NCBI GenBank assembly: GCA_024434165.1
Contig: QMIW01000021.1
Coordinates: 1-64,000 of the forward strand
Reading direction: 5' to 3'
DNA: 64,000 nucleotides
Source: Chloroflexota bacterium
GTDB lineage: Bacteria; Chloroflexota; Anaerolineae; Anaerolineales; Villigracilaceae
The translations under genes were made by a program, and so were the position numbers. The first letter of the stretch is position 1; every line of letters starts with the position of its first letter. The notes beneath the pieces were generated by a model. The model was not told where the DNA came from. It did not search any database and worked only from the letters and a program-made list of their open reading frames with translations. Positions 42,636-51,007 of the stretch are shown here, one piece after another.

Positions 42636-44438
42636 ATGACCGCATCCGCACCCCGCTGGGACCTGACCAACGTCTATCCCGCCCTCGATTCAAAGCAATT
42701 CAAAAACGCCGTCAAAAAGTACAAGTCCATGCTGGACGATTTCGACGCCTACTTCAGGAAGATCGCCAAAGCCGGCAGCAAGACCGATCCGAAGAAACTC
42801 GGCAAAATCCTGGGTGAATCCGTGGACCGCTTCAACGCCCTCCTCGAACTCTCCGGCACCCTCGAACCGTACATCTACTCGTTCGTCTCCACCGACTCGC
42901 GGAACAAGGAAGCCATGCGCGCCCTCTCGGAGTTCGAGCAGATGAGCGTGCAGGCAAACGTGCTGCAAACCAGGTTCACCGCGTGGGCGGGCAAACTCGG
43001 CAAGCCCGCCATCAAGAAGGCGGTCAAGACCAACGCTTCGGCAAAGGCGCATGAGTTCATCCTGCTCGAGGCGGCGGAACAATCCAAATACCTGATGAGC
43101 GAAGCCGAGGAAATGCTCGCCGCAGAACTGACCCTGAGCGGCGGCAACGCCTTCGGCAAACTGCAAGGGACGGTGACCTCGCAGATGACCGTGGACTTCG
43201 AACTCGACGGCAAAGTCCAGAAGATGCCCATGCCCGCGCTCATCAACCTGCGCTCGCATCCCGATGAATCCGTCCGCCGCCGCGCCTACGAAGCGGAGAA
43301 CCAGGCTTGGGAAGGCGCGAAGGAAACGCTTGCGGCTTGCTTGAACGGGGTCAAGGGTGAGGCGCTCACCCTCAACAAAAAGCGCGGCCGCGAAGACGCC
43401 CTCCACGCCTCGATTGACGCCGCCCGCATGGACCGCGAGACCCTTAACGCCATGCTCGGCGCGATGAAGGATTCCTTCCCGATGTTTCGCCGCTATTTCA
43501 GGCACAAGGCGAAACTGCTCGGCAAGGAGAAACTCGCCTGGTGGGACCTCTTTGCCCCGATGGGTAAAACCGATAAAGTCTATTCCTGGGGTGAAGCGCG
43601 TGATTTCATCGTGGAAAACTTCAACAAGTTCTCGCCCGACCTCGGCGGGTTCGCCAAACGCGCCTTCGATAAAAACTGGATTGATGGCGAACAGCGCGAA
43701 GGCAAACGCGGCGGCGCGTTCTGTATGGGCGTTGCCGCGGTGAGGGAAAGCCGCATCCTCAGCAACTACGACGGTTCATTCGACCAGGTCAGCACGCTGG
43801 CGCATGAACTGGGTCACGCTTTCCACAACGAATGCGCCTACGCGGCGGGCAAAACCCAGCTTCAGCAGAGCACCCCGATGACCCTTGCCGAGACCGCCTC
43901 CATCATGTGCGAGACCATCGTCACCGAAGCCGCGCTGGCGCAGACGAACGACCCGCAGGAAGTGCTCGCCATCCTCGAAGCGCAGATGAACAACGCCTCG
44001 CAGGTCGTCGTGGACATCTACTCGCGCTACCTGTTCGAGAAGGAGGTCTTCGAACGCCGCGCCAAAGCCGAACTTTCCTCCGACGAGATCAACGACATCA
44101 TGGAGCGCGCGCAGAAAGCCACCTACGGCGACGGGCTGGATGAGCGCTACCTGCAAAAGTTCATGTGGACGTGGAAGCCCCACTATTACTCCAGCGGTTT
44201 CTCGTTCTACAACTATCCCTACGCCTTCGGCTTGCTCTTTGCCACCGGCTTGTATGCCATCTACCAGAAGCGCGGCGCGGACTTCGTGCCCGATTACAGG
44301 AATCTGCTCGCCTCCACCGGCGAAGCGCCCGCCGCGGAACTCGCCGAACGTTTCGGCATCAACATCCGCACCAAAAAGTTCTGGGCAGACAGCCTCGCCA
44401 TCATCGGCAGGCGCGTGGACCGATACTGCCAGTTGTAG
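42636..44438 (+). CDS. M3-family oligoendopeptidase (PepF type)
   Basis: The start at 42636 follows AAAAGGAGAA; a few upstream codons in frame are not used. The 600-aa zinc peptidase has HELGH at 390-394 with the downstream Glu in MTLAETASIMCETIV, as in M3B PepF/oligoendopeptidases, which cleave short peptides in the cytoplasm. The C-terminal WKPHYYSSGFSFYNYPYAFG is typical. It is a single gene with the rhodanese gene following. Confidence 0.95.
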   Translation: MTASAPRWDLTNVYPALDSKQFKNAVKKYKSMLDDFDAYFRKIAKAGSKTDPKKLGKILGESVDRFNALLELSGTLEPYIYSFVSTDSRNKEAMRALSEFEQMSVQANVLQTRFTAWAGKLGKPAIKKAVKTNASAKAHEFILLEAAEQSKYLMSEAEEMLAAELTLSGGNAFGKLQGTVTSQMTVDFELDGKVQKMPMPALINLRSHPDESVRRRAYEAENQAWEGAKETLAACLNGVKGEALTLNKKRGREDALHASIDAARMDRETLNAMLGAMKDSFPMFRRYFRHKAKLLGKEKLAWWDLFAPMGKTDKVYSWGEARDFIVENFNKFSPDLGGFAKRAFDKNWIDGEQREGKRGGAFCMGVAAVRESRILSNYDGSFDQVSTLAHELGHAFHNECAYAAGKTQLQQSTPMTLAETASIMCETIVTEAALAQTNDPQEVLAILEAQMNNASQVVVDIYSRYLFEKEVFERRAKAELSSDEINDIMERAQKATYGDGLDERYLQKFMWTWKPHYYSSGFSFYNYPYAFGLLFATGLYAIYQKRGADFVPDYRNLLASTGEAPAAELAERFGINIRTKKFWADSLAIIGRRVDRYCQL

Positions 44439-44447
44439 AAGACGACA

Positions 44448-44485
44448 GATGGAAGACGGCGGACGACGGTCTGCCGTCTTCCATC
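44448..44485. repeat. 13-bp inverted repeat before the rhodanese gene
   Basis: GATGGAAGACGGC (44448-44460) and its complement (44473-44485) flank a 12-bp loop; the right arm touches the AAGGAG that serves the next gene, so folding could affect translation start. It is otherwise a typical intergenic palindrome. Confidence 0.65.
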
Positions 44486-44498
44486 CAAGGAGTGTGTG

Positions 44499-44960
44499 AT
44501 GAAACAACGAAACATTCTTATCGGCGCGGCACTCCTGCTGGGCATCGCGCTTGCATGCAACTTCGCCGCGCCGCAGGCTGAACCGGCTGCGATTCAGCCG
44601 CTCCCCGGTAACAGCAGCATCCCGCAGACCGAAGACCAGGTCCCGCGCATCACCGTCAGCGATGCAAAAGCCGCACTGGACTCGGGTCAAGCCATTCTCG
44701 TTGACGTGAGAAGCGCGGAATCGTACGCCAGCCGTCATGCGGCGGGCGCCGTTTCCATTCCGCTGGCAAACTTCGAAAACAACATCGGCAGTCTCTCGCT
44801 CGAAAAAGACCAGTGGATCATTACCTACTGCACCTGACCGAACGAACACACGAGCGCCCGTGCGGCGTTCCTCCTGCTGCAAAACGGATACGAAAAAGCG
44901 GAAGCTCTGCTCGGCGGCTTGGAAGCCTGGATCAACGCAGGGTATCCCGTTGAACCGTAA
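44499..44960 (+). CDS. Rhodanese-like lipoprotein with in-frame TGA at codon 113
   Basis: ATG follows AAGGAG. A lipobox (LACN, Cys20) marks an exported lipoprotein. A rhodanese domain follows: DVRSAESYASRHAAGAVSIPL, then catalytic-loop Cys111 in ITYCT. The next codon is TGA (44835-44837), and the same frame continues PNEHTSARAAFLLLQNGYEKAEALLGGLEAWINAGYP to TAA at 44958-44960, giving a normal-length domain of 153 residues. The TGA sits where related proteins usually have Cys (CTCPNE). It may be selenocysteine, a nonsense mutation or a base error; without read-through the protein lacks half the domain. Confidence 0.7.
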
Positions 44961-45004
44961 CGCAAAATTTATTTTGCGCCGCTTGCAGTGACAGAATAAT
45001 CTCA

Positions 45005-45322
45005 ATGACAAAAACGCCTCGAGTCACCCCCTGGGCTGGTTCCACACCCCCGACCGAATCCACCCTTCGACAGTTGATGACGAACGAAGGCCTCGACCCC
45101 TATTCCTGGTCGAACGGACCCGGCGATGTTTACTCCGCGCATTCGCACAGTTACGACAAGGTAATTTATGTCGTGCAGGGCAGCATCACCTTTGGACTGC
45201 CTGAATTGAATCAATCGCTGACCTTGAAAGCAGGCGACAGATTGGATTTACCTGCCGGGGTTGTGCACAACGCCAAGGTGGGAAGCGAAGGGGTGGTGTG
45301 TTTGGAAGGGCATAAACGATAA
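45005..45322 (+). CDS. Cupin-domain protein
   Basis: The 105-aa protein has a single cupin barrel: motif 1 with HSHSYDKVIYVVQGSI (metal-binding His pair) and motif 2 with GDRLDLPAGVVHNAKVG. It probably binds a metal ion and a small ligand, or acts as a sensor; substrate unknown. It is 44 bp after the rhodanese gene. Confidence 0.85.
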   Translation: MTKTPRVTPWAGSTPPTESTLRQLMTNEGLDPYSWSNGPGDVYSAHSHSYDKVIYVVQGSITFGLPELNQSLTLKAGDRLDLPAGVVHNAKVGSEGVVCLEGHKR

Positions 45323-45323
45323 T

Positions 45324-45362
45324 GTCATTGCGAGAGCGGAAAAACACCGCTCTCGCAATGAC
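45324..45362. repeat. GTCATTGCGA repeat, short form, copy 3
   Basis: A perfect 16-bp stem GTCATTGCGAGAGCGG / complement around a 7-base loop lies between the convergent cupin and acyl-CoA dehydrogenase genes and could also act as a weak terminator. Confidence 0.85.
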
Positions 45363-45369
45363 ATTTATT

Positions 45370-46632
45370 TTACGAAAACGCCTGAATCCCCGTCTGCGCC
45401 CGACCCAGAATCAGCGCATGAATGTCGTGTGTCCCTTCGTAGGTGTTGACCGCCTCCAAGTTCATCACATGGCGGATGACGTGATACTCATCCGAGACGC
45501 CGTTGCCGCCGTGCATATCGCGGGCGTGACGCGCAATTTCCAGCGCCTTGCCGCATGAATTGCGCTTGACGAGCGAGATCATTTCCGGGGTGGCTTTGTC
45601 TTCGTCAATCAAACGCCCCACGCGCAAAACGCTCTGCAAGCCGATCGTGATTTCGGTCATCATGTTCGCCAGTTTCAATTGAATCAACTGGTTCGCCGCC
45701 AGCGGACGCCCAAACTGCGGACGGTCGAGTGTGTATTGACGAGCCGCGTGCCAGCAGAACTCCGCCGCGCCGAGCGCGCCCCATGCGATTCCATAACGCG
45801 CCTTGTTCAAGCACCCGAACGGACCTTTCAAGCCTTTGACCTCCGGGAAGATGTTTTCTTCGGGAACAAAGACCTCATCCATCACGATCTCGCCGGTGGA
45901 ACTGGCGCGCAGGCTGAACTTGCCTTCGATCTTCGGCGCGGAGAGTCCCTTCATCCCTTTTTCCAAAATGAACCCGCGAATCTCACCCTCGCTCCTTTCG
46001 CCGTCATTTTCATATTTGCTCCTTCCGCCGTCCCCGGCGGAAGATTCGGCGGCTGGGACGCCGCCTTGAGCAGGGATGAGTTTTGCCCAGACGATGAACA
46101 CATCCGCGATGGGCGAGTTGGTGATCCACATCTTGCTGCCGTGCAGGATGTAGCCGCCGTCCACTTTTTTGGCGCGGGTTTCCATGCTGGCAGGGTCGCT
46201 GCCGTGGTTCGGCTCAGTCAAGCCAAAACAACCGATTAACTCCCCGCTGGCGAGTTTGGGCAGGTATTTTTTGCGCTGTTCCTCCGTGCCGTAGGTGTAA
46301 ATCGGGTACATCACCAGTGAACTTTGCACGCTCATCGCGGAACGGTAGCCGCTGTCCACGCGCTCGACTTCGCGGGCGATGAGTCCATAGGCGACGTGGT
46401 TCAAGCCTGCGCCGCCATATTCTTCCGGGATGGTCGAGCCGAGGAAGCCCATCGCGCCCATTTCGGTCATGATCTCGCGGTGAAAGATTTCCTGCCGGTT
46501 CGCTTCAAGGATGCGCGGCATGAGTTTATCCTGGCAGTAGCGGCGCGCCGTATCGCGGATCATGCGTTCTTCGTCGGTCAATTGGTCGTTGAACAGAAGA
46601 GGGTCGTCCCATTTGAAGGTTGGTTTCGTCAT
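45370..46632 (-). CDS. Acyl-CoA dehydrogenase, glutaryl-CoA type, with in-frame insertion
   Basis: The 420-aa flavoprotein resembles glutaryl-CoA dehydrogenase: [15 protein letters not shown] (FAD/substrate site), [18 protein letters not shown], and catalytic Glu in [13 protein letters not shown] near the end. It oxidises acyl-CoA and, in the glutaryl group, also decarboxylates. About 28 extra residues ([11 protein letters not shown] ... NDGERSE) lie between VWAK and [11 protein letters not shown], encoded by a repeat (separate entry). The insertion is in a surface loop in family structures, so the enzyme may still work. Confidence 0.93.
   Translation of the reverse strand: MTKPTFKWDDPLLFNDQLTDEERMIRDTARRYCQDKLMPRILEANRQEIFHREIMTEMGAMGFLGSTIPEEYGGAGLNHVAYGLIAREVERVDSGYRSAMSVQSSLVMYPIYTYGTEEQRKKYLPKLASGELIGCFGLTEPNHGSDPASMETRAKKVDGGYILHGSKMWITNSPIADVFIVWAKLIPAQGGVPAAESSAGDGGRSKYENDGERSEGEIRGFILEKGMKGLSAPKIEGKFSLRASSTGEIVMDEVFVPEENIFPEVKGLKGPFGCLNKARYGIAWGALGAAEFCWHAARQYTLDRPQFGRPLAANQLIQLKLANMMTEITIGLQSVLRVGRLIDEDKATPEMISLVKRNSCGKALEIARHARDMHGGNGVSDEYHVIRHVMNLEAVNTYEGTHDIHALILGRAQTGIQAFS
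46018..46071. repeat. GC-rich palindromic repeat within acyl-CoA dehydrogenase gene
   Basis: A cluster of GGCGG/CCGCC palindromes. Twenty-three bases (46049-46071, minus strand) are identical to 57511-57533 next to the candidate origin, and the core resembles the centre of the MITE at 51428-51540. It is read in frame as the insertion loop of the enzyme. Confidence 0.85.
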
Positions 46633-46779
46633 GAGTGCCTCGTGGAATTAGTAATAGTGAATAGGTTACAAGGTGATTGTATCAAAAGCTAAAGGGAGAA
46701 AAGGTTTCAGAAAACGGGAGCAGGGATCGGCTAAGAAAGAAGCGAATAAAAAAATAGTGGACTCGCCTTTCGACAGGTC

Positions 46780-46849
46780 CACTATTCTCCATTATCTATT
46801 CACTATTCTCTATTTACTATTTACTATTTACTATTCACTATTCACTATC
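46780..46849. repeat. Low-complexity ACTATT(C/T) heptamer array
   Basis: Degenerate 7-bp units (TTCACTA, TTTACTA) fill the space after the glutamate dehydrogenase gene. The 217-bp gap 46633-46849 contains this and no gene. Confidence 0.8.
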
Positions 46850-48148
46850 TTACGCCGCACCCGTCAACCAGCCGCGCAGTTCCATCGCTTTCACCACGCG
46901 GTCAATGGCAACCATGTACGCCGCGTCGCGCATGTAAACCTTTTCTTTTTCACTGCGTTCAAGCACGGCATGGAAGGCGGAGGTCATCTTCTGGTCGAGG
47001 CGCTGGAGGACCTCATCCTTGCTCCAGTAGAAGTTCATGTCGTTCTGCACCTGCTCGAAGTACGAGGTGGTCACGCCGCCCGCGTTGCAGAGGAAGTCGG
47101 GGATGTTGAAGACCTTGTTCTTCTTGAAGACTTCGTCGGCTTCGGGCGTGGTGGGACCGTTCGCGCCTTCTGCGACGATCTTCACGCTCTTGGAAACTTT
47201 GTTGACCGTCTCGGCGTTGATCTGCCCTTCGAGCGCGGCAGGGATGAGAACGTCGGCTTCGAACTCGATCCACTTGTCGCCGTCGCTCACTTCATAGCCG
47301 GAGTCCATCGCTTTCTTCTTGTCAATGGTTCCGTACTCGTCCACGATGGAAAGCAGGAAGCGCGGGTCAATGCCGCCTTTTTTGCTGTAAGTGTACGCCT
47401 TCTTGTCGTGCCGGTCATAGCAGGAGACGCACGCCACCGTGCCGCCGAGCATTTCCACGAATCCGACCGCTGCATATTGCGAGACGTTGCCGAAGCCCTG
47501 CAGCGCCGCAACGGATTTCTTCGAGTCCATGCCGAGGTGATTCATCGCTTCGCGCACGGTGTAGATGACGCCAAAGCCGGTGGCTTCGGTGCGCCCGAGC
47601 GAACCGCCGCCGCCGACCGGCTTGCCGGTGAACACGCCCGGGGTGTATTGACCGACCAGGCGCGAATATTCGTCCATCATCCAGCCCATCATTTGCGGGG
47701 TGGTGCCGACATCGGGCGCAGGCACATCGTTGCGCGGACCGATGTTCTTCCACATGGCGCGCACCCAGCCGCGGCACAGTTCCTCTTTTTCGCGCACCGA
47801 AAGTGTGGATGGGTCCACGACGATGCCGCCTTTGCCGCCGCCGAGCGGGATGTCTGCCACGGCGCATTTCCAGGTCATCCACGTGGCGAGCGCACGCACG
47901 GTGTCGAGCGTCTCCGCCGGGTGGAAACGAATGCCGCCCTTGTTGGGTCCGCGCGCATCATTGTGCTGCACGCGGAAGCCTTGAAAGACCTTCAGCGAAC
48001 CATCGTCCATGCGCACAGGGATGCGGAAGGAATATTCGCGCATGGGCCAGCGAAGCACTTCCGCCACACCGGAATCGAGTTTGAGCATTTTGGCTACACC
48101 ATCGAACTGTTTTTGTGCCATTTCAAATGCATTGATTGGTCCTGACAT
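46850..48148 (-). CDS. gdhA: Glutamate (Glu/Leu/Phe/Val-family) dehydrogenase
   Basis: The 432-aa enzyme interconverts glutamate and 2-oxoglutarate plus ammonia. The substrate domain has PLGGGKGGI with the catalytic Lys region, the Rossmann domain has ALQGFGNVSQYAAVG, and NADPH/NADH choice cannot be read with certainty. Length fits the hexameric 'small' form. GGAGATTAAC precedes ATG. A rho-independent terminator lies in its 5' leader (next entry). Confidence 0.95.
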   Translation of the reverse strand: MSGPINAFEMAQKQFDGVAKMLKLDSGVAEVLRWPMREYSFRIPVRMDDGSLKVFQGFRVQHNDARGPNKGGIRFHPAETLDTVRALATWMTWKCAVADIPLGGGKGGIVVDPSTLSVREKEELCRGWVRAMWKNIGPRNDVPAPDVGTTPQMMGWMMDEYSRLVGQYTPGVFTGKPVGGGGSLGRTEATGFGVIYTVREAMNHLGMDSKKSVAALQGFGNVSQYAAVGFVEMLGGTVACVSCYDRHDKKAYTYSKKGGIDPRFLLSIVDEYGTIDKKKAMDSGYEVSDGDKWIEFEADVLIPAALEGQINAETVNKVSKSVKIVAEGANGPTTPEADEVFKKNKVFNIPDFLCNAGGVTTSYFEQVQNDMNFYWSKDEVLQRLDQKMTSAFHAVLERSEKEKVYMRDAAYMVAIDRVVKAMELRGWLTGAA

Positions 48149-48170
48149 GTTAATCTCCTGGAAGATTTGG

Positions 48171-48209
48171 AAAAAAATAAGCGGGCACCCCGGACGGGGC
48201 TGCCCGCTT
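48171..48209 (-). terminator. Terminator or attenuator upstream of gdhA
   Basis: AAGCGGGCA (48179-48187) pairs with TGCCCGCTT (48201-48209), with inner CCCC/GGGG. On the minus strand an A-TTTTTTT tract follows. It lies 23 bp before the gdhA ATG. It could end the upstream enoyl-CoA hydratase transcript or act as a leader attenuator of gdhA. Confidence 0.8.
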
Positions 48210-48321
48210 TATGCACGATTTATGTACAATTGCAGGGTCATAGGCTTATCCATTAAATCACAACTGCCCTGAAACTTTACACGAGAATCAAATTGGCGTC
48301 AATATGACAAAAATCTGCTAA

Positions 48322-48355
48322 TTTTCGGTAAAAAATGACGGCTTTTCGGTAAAAA
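48322..48355. promoter_or_regulatory. Two identical TTTTCGGTAAAAA boxes, 21 bp apart
   Basis: Exact 13-bp copies at 48322-48334 and 48343-48355, centre-to-centre 21 bp, which places them on the same face of the helix. They lie upstream of gdhA on its strand and just after the crotonase stop. This looks like a tandem operator; the regulator is unknown. Confidence 0.5.
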
Positions 48356-48388
48356 CCCGCCAACTCGTGAAAGGATACGCAAACCCGC

Positions 48389-49150
48389 TCAAGGCTTTCC
48401 GCGGCGGCTGAAAAACTCATCCACACGGTGGCGGTGTTCTTCATGCCTGCCCGCCTGCTCCTGCAGGATGCCTTCCCGGTTCAGGACTTCCTCCAGATTG
48501 GGAAGGTACGCCTTGTTGAACGCTTCCTTCGCCAACGCAAACGCCTCACGCGGACCTCGAGCCAGGTCTGCCGCCATCTGGCTGACCAGCCGCTGATAGT
48601 TGAATCCGCCCACGCGGTTGGCGATGCCCCACTCAAACGCGAGCGCGGCGGGAATTGGCTTGTTGGTATAGAAATACTCCTGCGCGCGCCCCAAGCCGAT
48701 GTATTTCGGCAGGAAGAGCGAAACGCCCGAATCGGGCGCGAGCGCGATGCCGCCAAAACCGACGACAAAATACGCACTGGATTTGACGATTCGCAGGTCA
48801 CACGCCAGGGCAATGCCAAACGCCGCGCCCGCGCACGGACCATTCACCGCGGCGATGACCGGCTTGCCCATCCGCCGGATTTGCAGGATGAGCGGGTTGT
48901 AGGTCTTGTCCAAATGCTCGCGGTAGGAGATGTTCCCGCCCTGCTTCATTTCGGTCAGATCCTGTCCGGCGCTGAAGACCTTCCCCGCGCCGGTGATGAC
49001 CACGCACCGCACCTGTGGGTTGTTTTCCGCTTCGGCGAGGGCTTGCTGCAATGCCTGGGTCAACTCAAAGTTGAAGGCGTTGGCGCGTTCGGGGCGGTTT
49101 AAGGTCAGGGTGAGAGAACCAGCCGTAAACGAGGAAAGAAGCGTTGTCAT
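48389..49150 (-). CDS. Enoyl-CoA hydratase/isomerase, PaaG-like
   Basis: The 253-254-aa crotonase starts at ATG 49150 or 49153; a longer upstream frame is unlikely. The oxyanion segments are SAGQDLTEM and PCAGAAFG. The first catalytic Glu of true hydratases is absent, while LAPDSGVS supplies an Asp as in PaaG-type isomerases. An isomerase role is therefore more likely than hydration. It lies upstream of gdhA, separated by about 240 bp. Confidence 0.85.
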   Translation of the reverse strand: MTTLLSSFTAGSLTLTLNRPERANAFNFELTQALQQALAEAENNPQVRCVVITGAGKVFSAGQDLTEMKQGGNISYREHLDKTYNPLILQIRRMGKPVIAAVNGPCAGAAFGIALACDLRIVKSSAYFVVGFGGIALAPDSGVSLFLPKYIGLGRAQEYFYTNKPIPAALAFEWGIANRVGGFNYQRLVSQMAADLARGPREAFALAKEAFNKAYLPNLEEVLNREGILQEQAGRHEEHRHRVDEFFSRRGKP

Positions 49151-49158
49151 CATTAAAC

Positions 49159-49189
49159 AAAAAGTGACAGCCACCTAAAGGTGACTGTC
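49159..49189 (-). terminator. Terminator after the acidic hypothetical gene
   Basis: Stem GACAG-C-CACCT (49166-49176) with AGGTG-A-CTGTC (49179-49189), one mismatch, overlaps the stop codon of the 123-aa gene. A TTTTT run (minus strand) at 49159-49163 follows. Confidence 0.75.
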
Positions 49190-49546
49190 GCCTTCGTCGT
49201 CCATCTGGTCGTCATCGCCCGAATCCGTCTCGTATTCGACGGTTTCGCCGTCGAGATAGACCCACAGAAGCAATACCTGACCTTCCTGGGTGTCTACGTT
49301 GCGGGCGGCAAGGATGGGAGCGGTCTGTTCGAGTCCCATCTCATTGCGGTAATGCAAATGAATGGAGTTCCTGTTATGCCAGGCGTTGTAACAGCGCTGC
49401 ACCAGGGCGGGTCCGTTGAACGTGCGCAGGCGCGTCAGTGCGGGAACGGAGAGTGAGGGGCTTTCGTTCAAACCCATTGCCCAGCCATCGTTGACCTGCT
49501 CAAAGATGGGGGGCGGTCCTTCAATGATCGTGATTCTGTCGTCCAT
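49175..49546 (-). CDS. Conserved hypothetical acidic protein, 123 aa
   Basis: The start at 49546 gives 123 aa (MDDRITIIEGPPPIFE). It has a compact N-terminal core with a Pro-rich opening, IHLHYRNEMG and LLLWVYLDGE, and a very acidic tail (SGDDDQMDDEGD). No signal or membrane helix. No family with known function is recognised. It is flanked by the 155-bp repeat on its 5' side. Confidence 0.7.
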   Translation of the reverse strand: MDDRITIIEGPPPIFEQVNDGWAMGLNESPSLSVPALTRLRTFNGPALVQRCYNAWHNRNSIHLHYRNEMGLEQTAPILAARNVDTQEGQVLLLWVYLDGETVEYETDSGDDDQMDDEGDSHL

Positions 49547-49614
49547 AAGTTTACCTTTATGGTGGGAATATACCACAACTGTCCCGGGGATTCATTTCAG
49601 AAAATTATCAGAAT

Positions 49615-49769
49615 TAACCCGAGTTGCTGCCTTGGTTTCAAGAGGCTTCCCTCACCCCAAACAAGGTTATATCTTCTGGGATGACTTTCCCCTCTCCCGA
49701 TGGGAGAGGGCAGGGTGAGGGCTTTGGGCGGGGAACCTAGAAAATCTATTGGAAGGTGGCAACTTGAGT
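49615..49769. repeat. Full-length 155-bp MITE-like repeat, copy A
   Basis: Imperfect terminal inverted repeats (CGAGTTGCTGCCTT at the left, AAGGTGGCAACTTG at the right) flank a CCCTCTCCCGATGGGAGAGGG palindrome. The left 96 bp are almost identical (one mismatch) to 56552-56647, and the right part to 62527-62620. Near-identity suggests recent spread. Confidence 0.85.
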
Positions 49770-49772
49770 GAA

Positions 49773-49901
49773 TTATTAACTCACCCTACGCAGTACCGCG
49801 AGATGAATCTCGCCTTTGCGGAACAGCACGAATCCTCTGCGAGGACAAGTTATCACGGTACGAGTAAACTGCGTAACATCAGTTATTAACTCACCTTACG
49901 C
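49773..49901. repeat. Direct repeats flanking a 90-bp spacer before pyrE
   Basis: TTATTAACTCACCYTACGC occurs at 49773-49791 and 49883-49901. Between them is GCGAGAT-GA-ATCTCGC (49798-49813). The 390-bp stretch 49547-49936 consists of this and the 155-bp repeat; no gene is seen. Confidence 0.75.
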
Positions 49902-49936
49902 GAAACGCCCAAACCTTCGGGACGGTGTGTAATGCG

Positions 49937-50548
49937 TTATTTGTTCTGTCTCAAAAATTCGCGCGTCGCCTCGATCCTGGATTTCTCCACCCTGCCTGCG
50001 GCTTCCCAATGGTCGAGTAACTGCGTGATGGTCAACACGGCGTGGAGGTTGAAGCCCGCCTGCTCCAGCGTCTCCTTTGCGCCGGACTGCCTGTCCACCA
50101 GTACGACGACATCTTTCACAACCAGGCCCGCGCCCGTCAATTTTTCGATGGCTTCGAATTTGCTCCCACCGGTGGTGGCGAGGTCGTCAATGATGACCGC
50201 CGTCTCGCCCGCCTGATACTCGCCTTCGATCTCGGCTTTCGTGCCGTAGGTCTTCACTTCCTTGCGCGGGTAGATCATGGGATAGTTCCCCGCGAGGCTG
50301 ATGGCGGTGGCGATTGGAATCGCCGCGTAAGGCAGTCCCGCAATTCGGGAAAAGTGGAGGGTCGAGAGAATTGGCAGGTACGCCTGCGCCACCTCAGCCA
50401 GTAATTTGGGATGGGAAATGATCTGCCGCAAGTCAATATAGATGGGGGATGTCAGCCCCGATTTGAGGATGAATTCCCCAAACTTGATGCAGCCCGCTTC
50501 GAGAAGACCATCGGCGAGGGCGGAGAGATGCGCATTGGATTGAGTCAT
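49937..50548 (-). CDS. pyrE: Orotate phosphoribosyltransferase
   Basis: The 203-aa enzyme converts orotate and PRPP to OMP. The PRPP loop AVIIDDLATTGGS and the KAEIEGEYQAGE region are diagnostic. It is 3 bp after the deoxyribosyltransferase-like gene and in line with the broken Fic gene. OMP decarboxylase (pyrF) is two genes upstream on the same strand. Confidence 0.97.
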   Translation of the reverse strand: MTQSNAHLSALADGLLEAGCIKFGEFILKSGLTSPIYIDLRQIISHPKLLAEVAQAYLPILSTLHFSRIAGLPYAAIPIATAISLAGNYPMIYPRKEVKTYGTKAEIEGEYQAGETAVIIDDLATTGGSKFEAIEKLTGAGLVVKDVVVLVDRQSGAKETLEQAGFNLHAVLTITQLLDHWEAAGRVEKSRIEATREFLRQNK

Positions 50549-50551
50549 GGG

Positions 50552-51007
50552 TTATTTCCTGCCTGTTTTCGAATATCGGGTGAGAATGCCGGAGGCAAGT
50601 TCGTCGAGCGTGCCAACCTGCTCGATGCCGAACCGGATGCAAAGCGCATCCACATGGGCTTTATGTTTGTATTCTTTCGGACAGCGTACGATCAACCTGC
50701 CGCTGCGGGCGAACAAACCGAATTCCAGCAGCGTGATGGGCGCGGCAGAGTCGTGATTGAAATACATGGCAATGAGGCTGGCTTGCTCCAGTCCGTTTAC
50801 CTCCCATTCCACCTGTTCGCGGAACGTTGGGTCGTCCGCGGTCATTTTCAACGAGGAATAATCGTCGCTGCGGGGGTCGAGGAAAATGATATCGTGCTCC
50901 TTCAAGCGATTCACCAGTCCGGCGCGCCAGTCATCGCCCGCCACACTGCCGGAAAGGAAAACAGAAAATCCCTCCTCGAACGGTCCGCGCGCTTTGATGA
51001 TTTTCAT
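50552..51007 (-). CDS. Nucleoside 2-deoxyribosyltransferase-like protein
   Basis: The 151-aa protein has the NDT fold signs: FLSGSVAGDDWR at the start, FLDPRSDDY, and LLEFGLF with the catalytic Glu region. These enzymes swap bases on deoxynucleosides in salvage. It overlaps the Fic pseudogene end by 4 bases (ATGA) and lies 3 bp before pyrE, so the set looks like one transcript. Confidence 0.85.
   Translation of the reverse strand: MKIIKARGPFEEGFSVFLSGSVAGDDWRAGLVNRLKEHDIIFLDPRSDDYSSLKMTADDPTFREQVEWEVNGLEQASLIAMYFNHDSAAPITLLEFGLFARSGRLIVRCPKEYKHKAHVDALCIRFGIEQVGTLDELASGILTRYSKTGRK

Noticed and set aside
44835-44837. TGA as the true end of the rhodanese gene
   Set aside because: Not fully rejected: the downstream frame continues as intact rhodanese sequence, so read-through or mutation is more likely than a real C-terminus.
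46673-48145. 490-aa plus-strand ORF opposite gdhA
   Set aside because: Antisense of glutamate dehydrogenase; the minus-strand protein is unambiguous.
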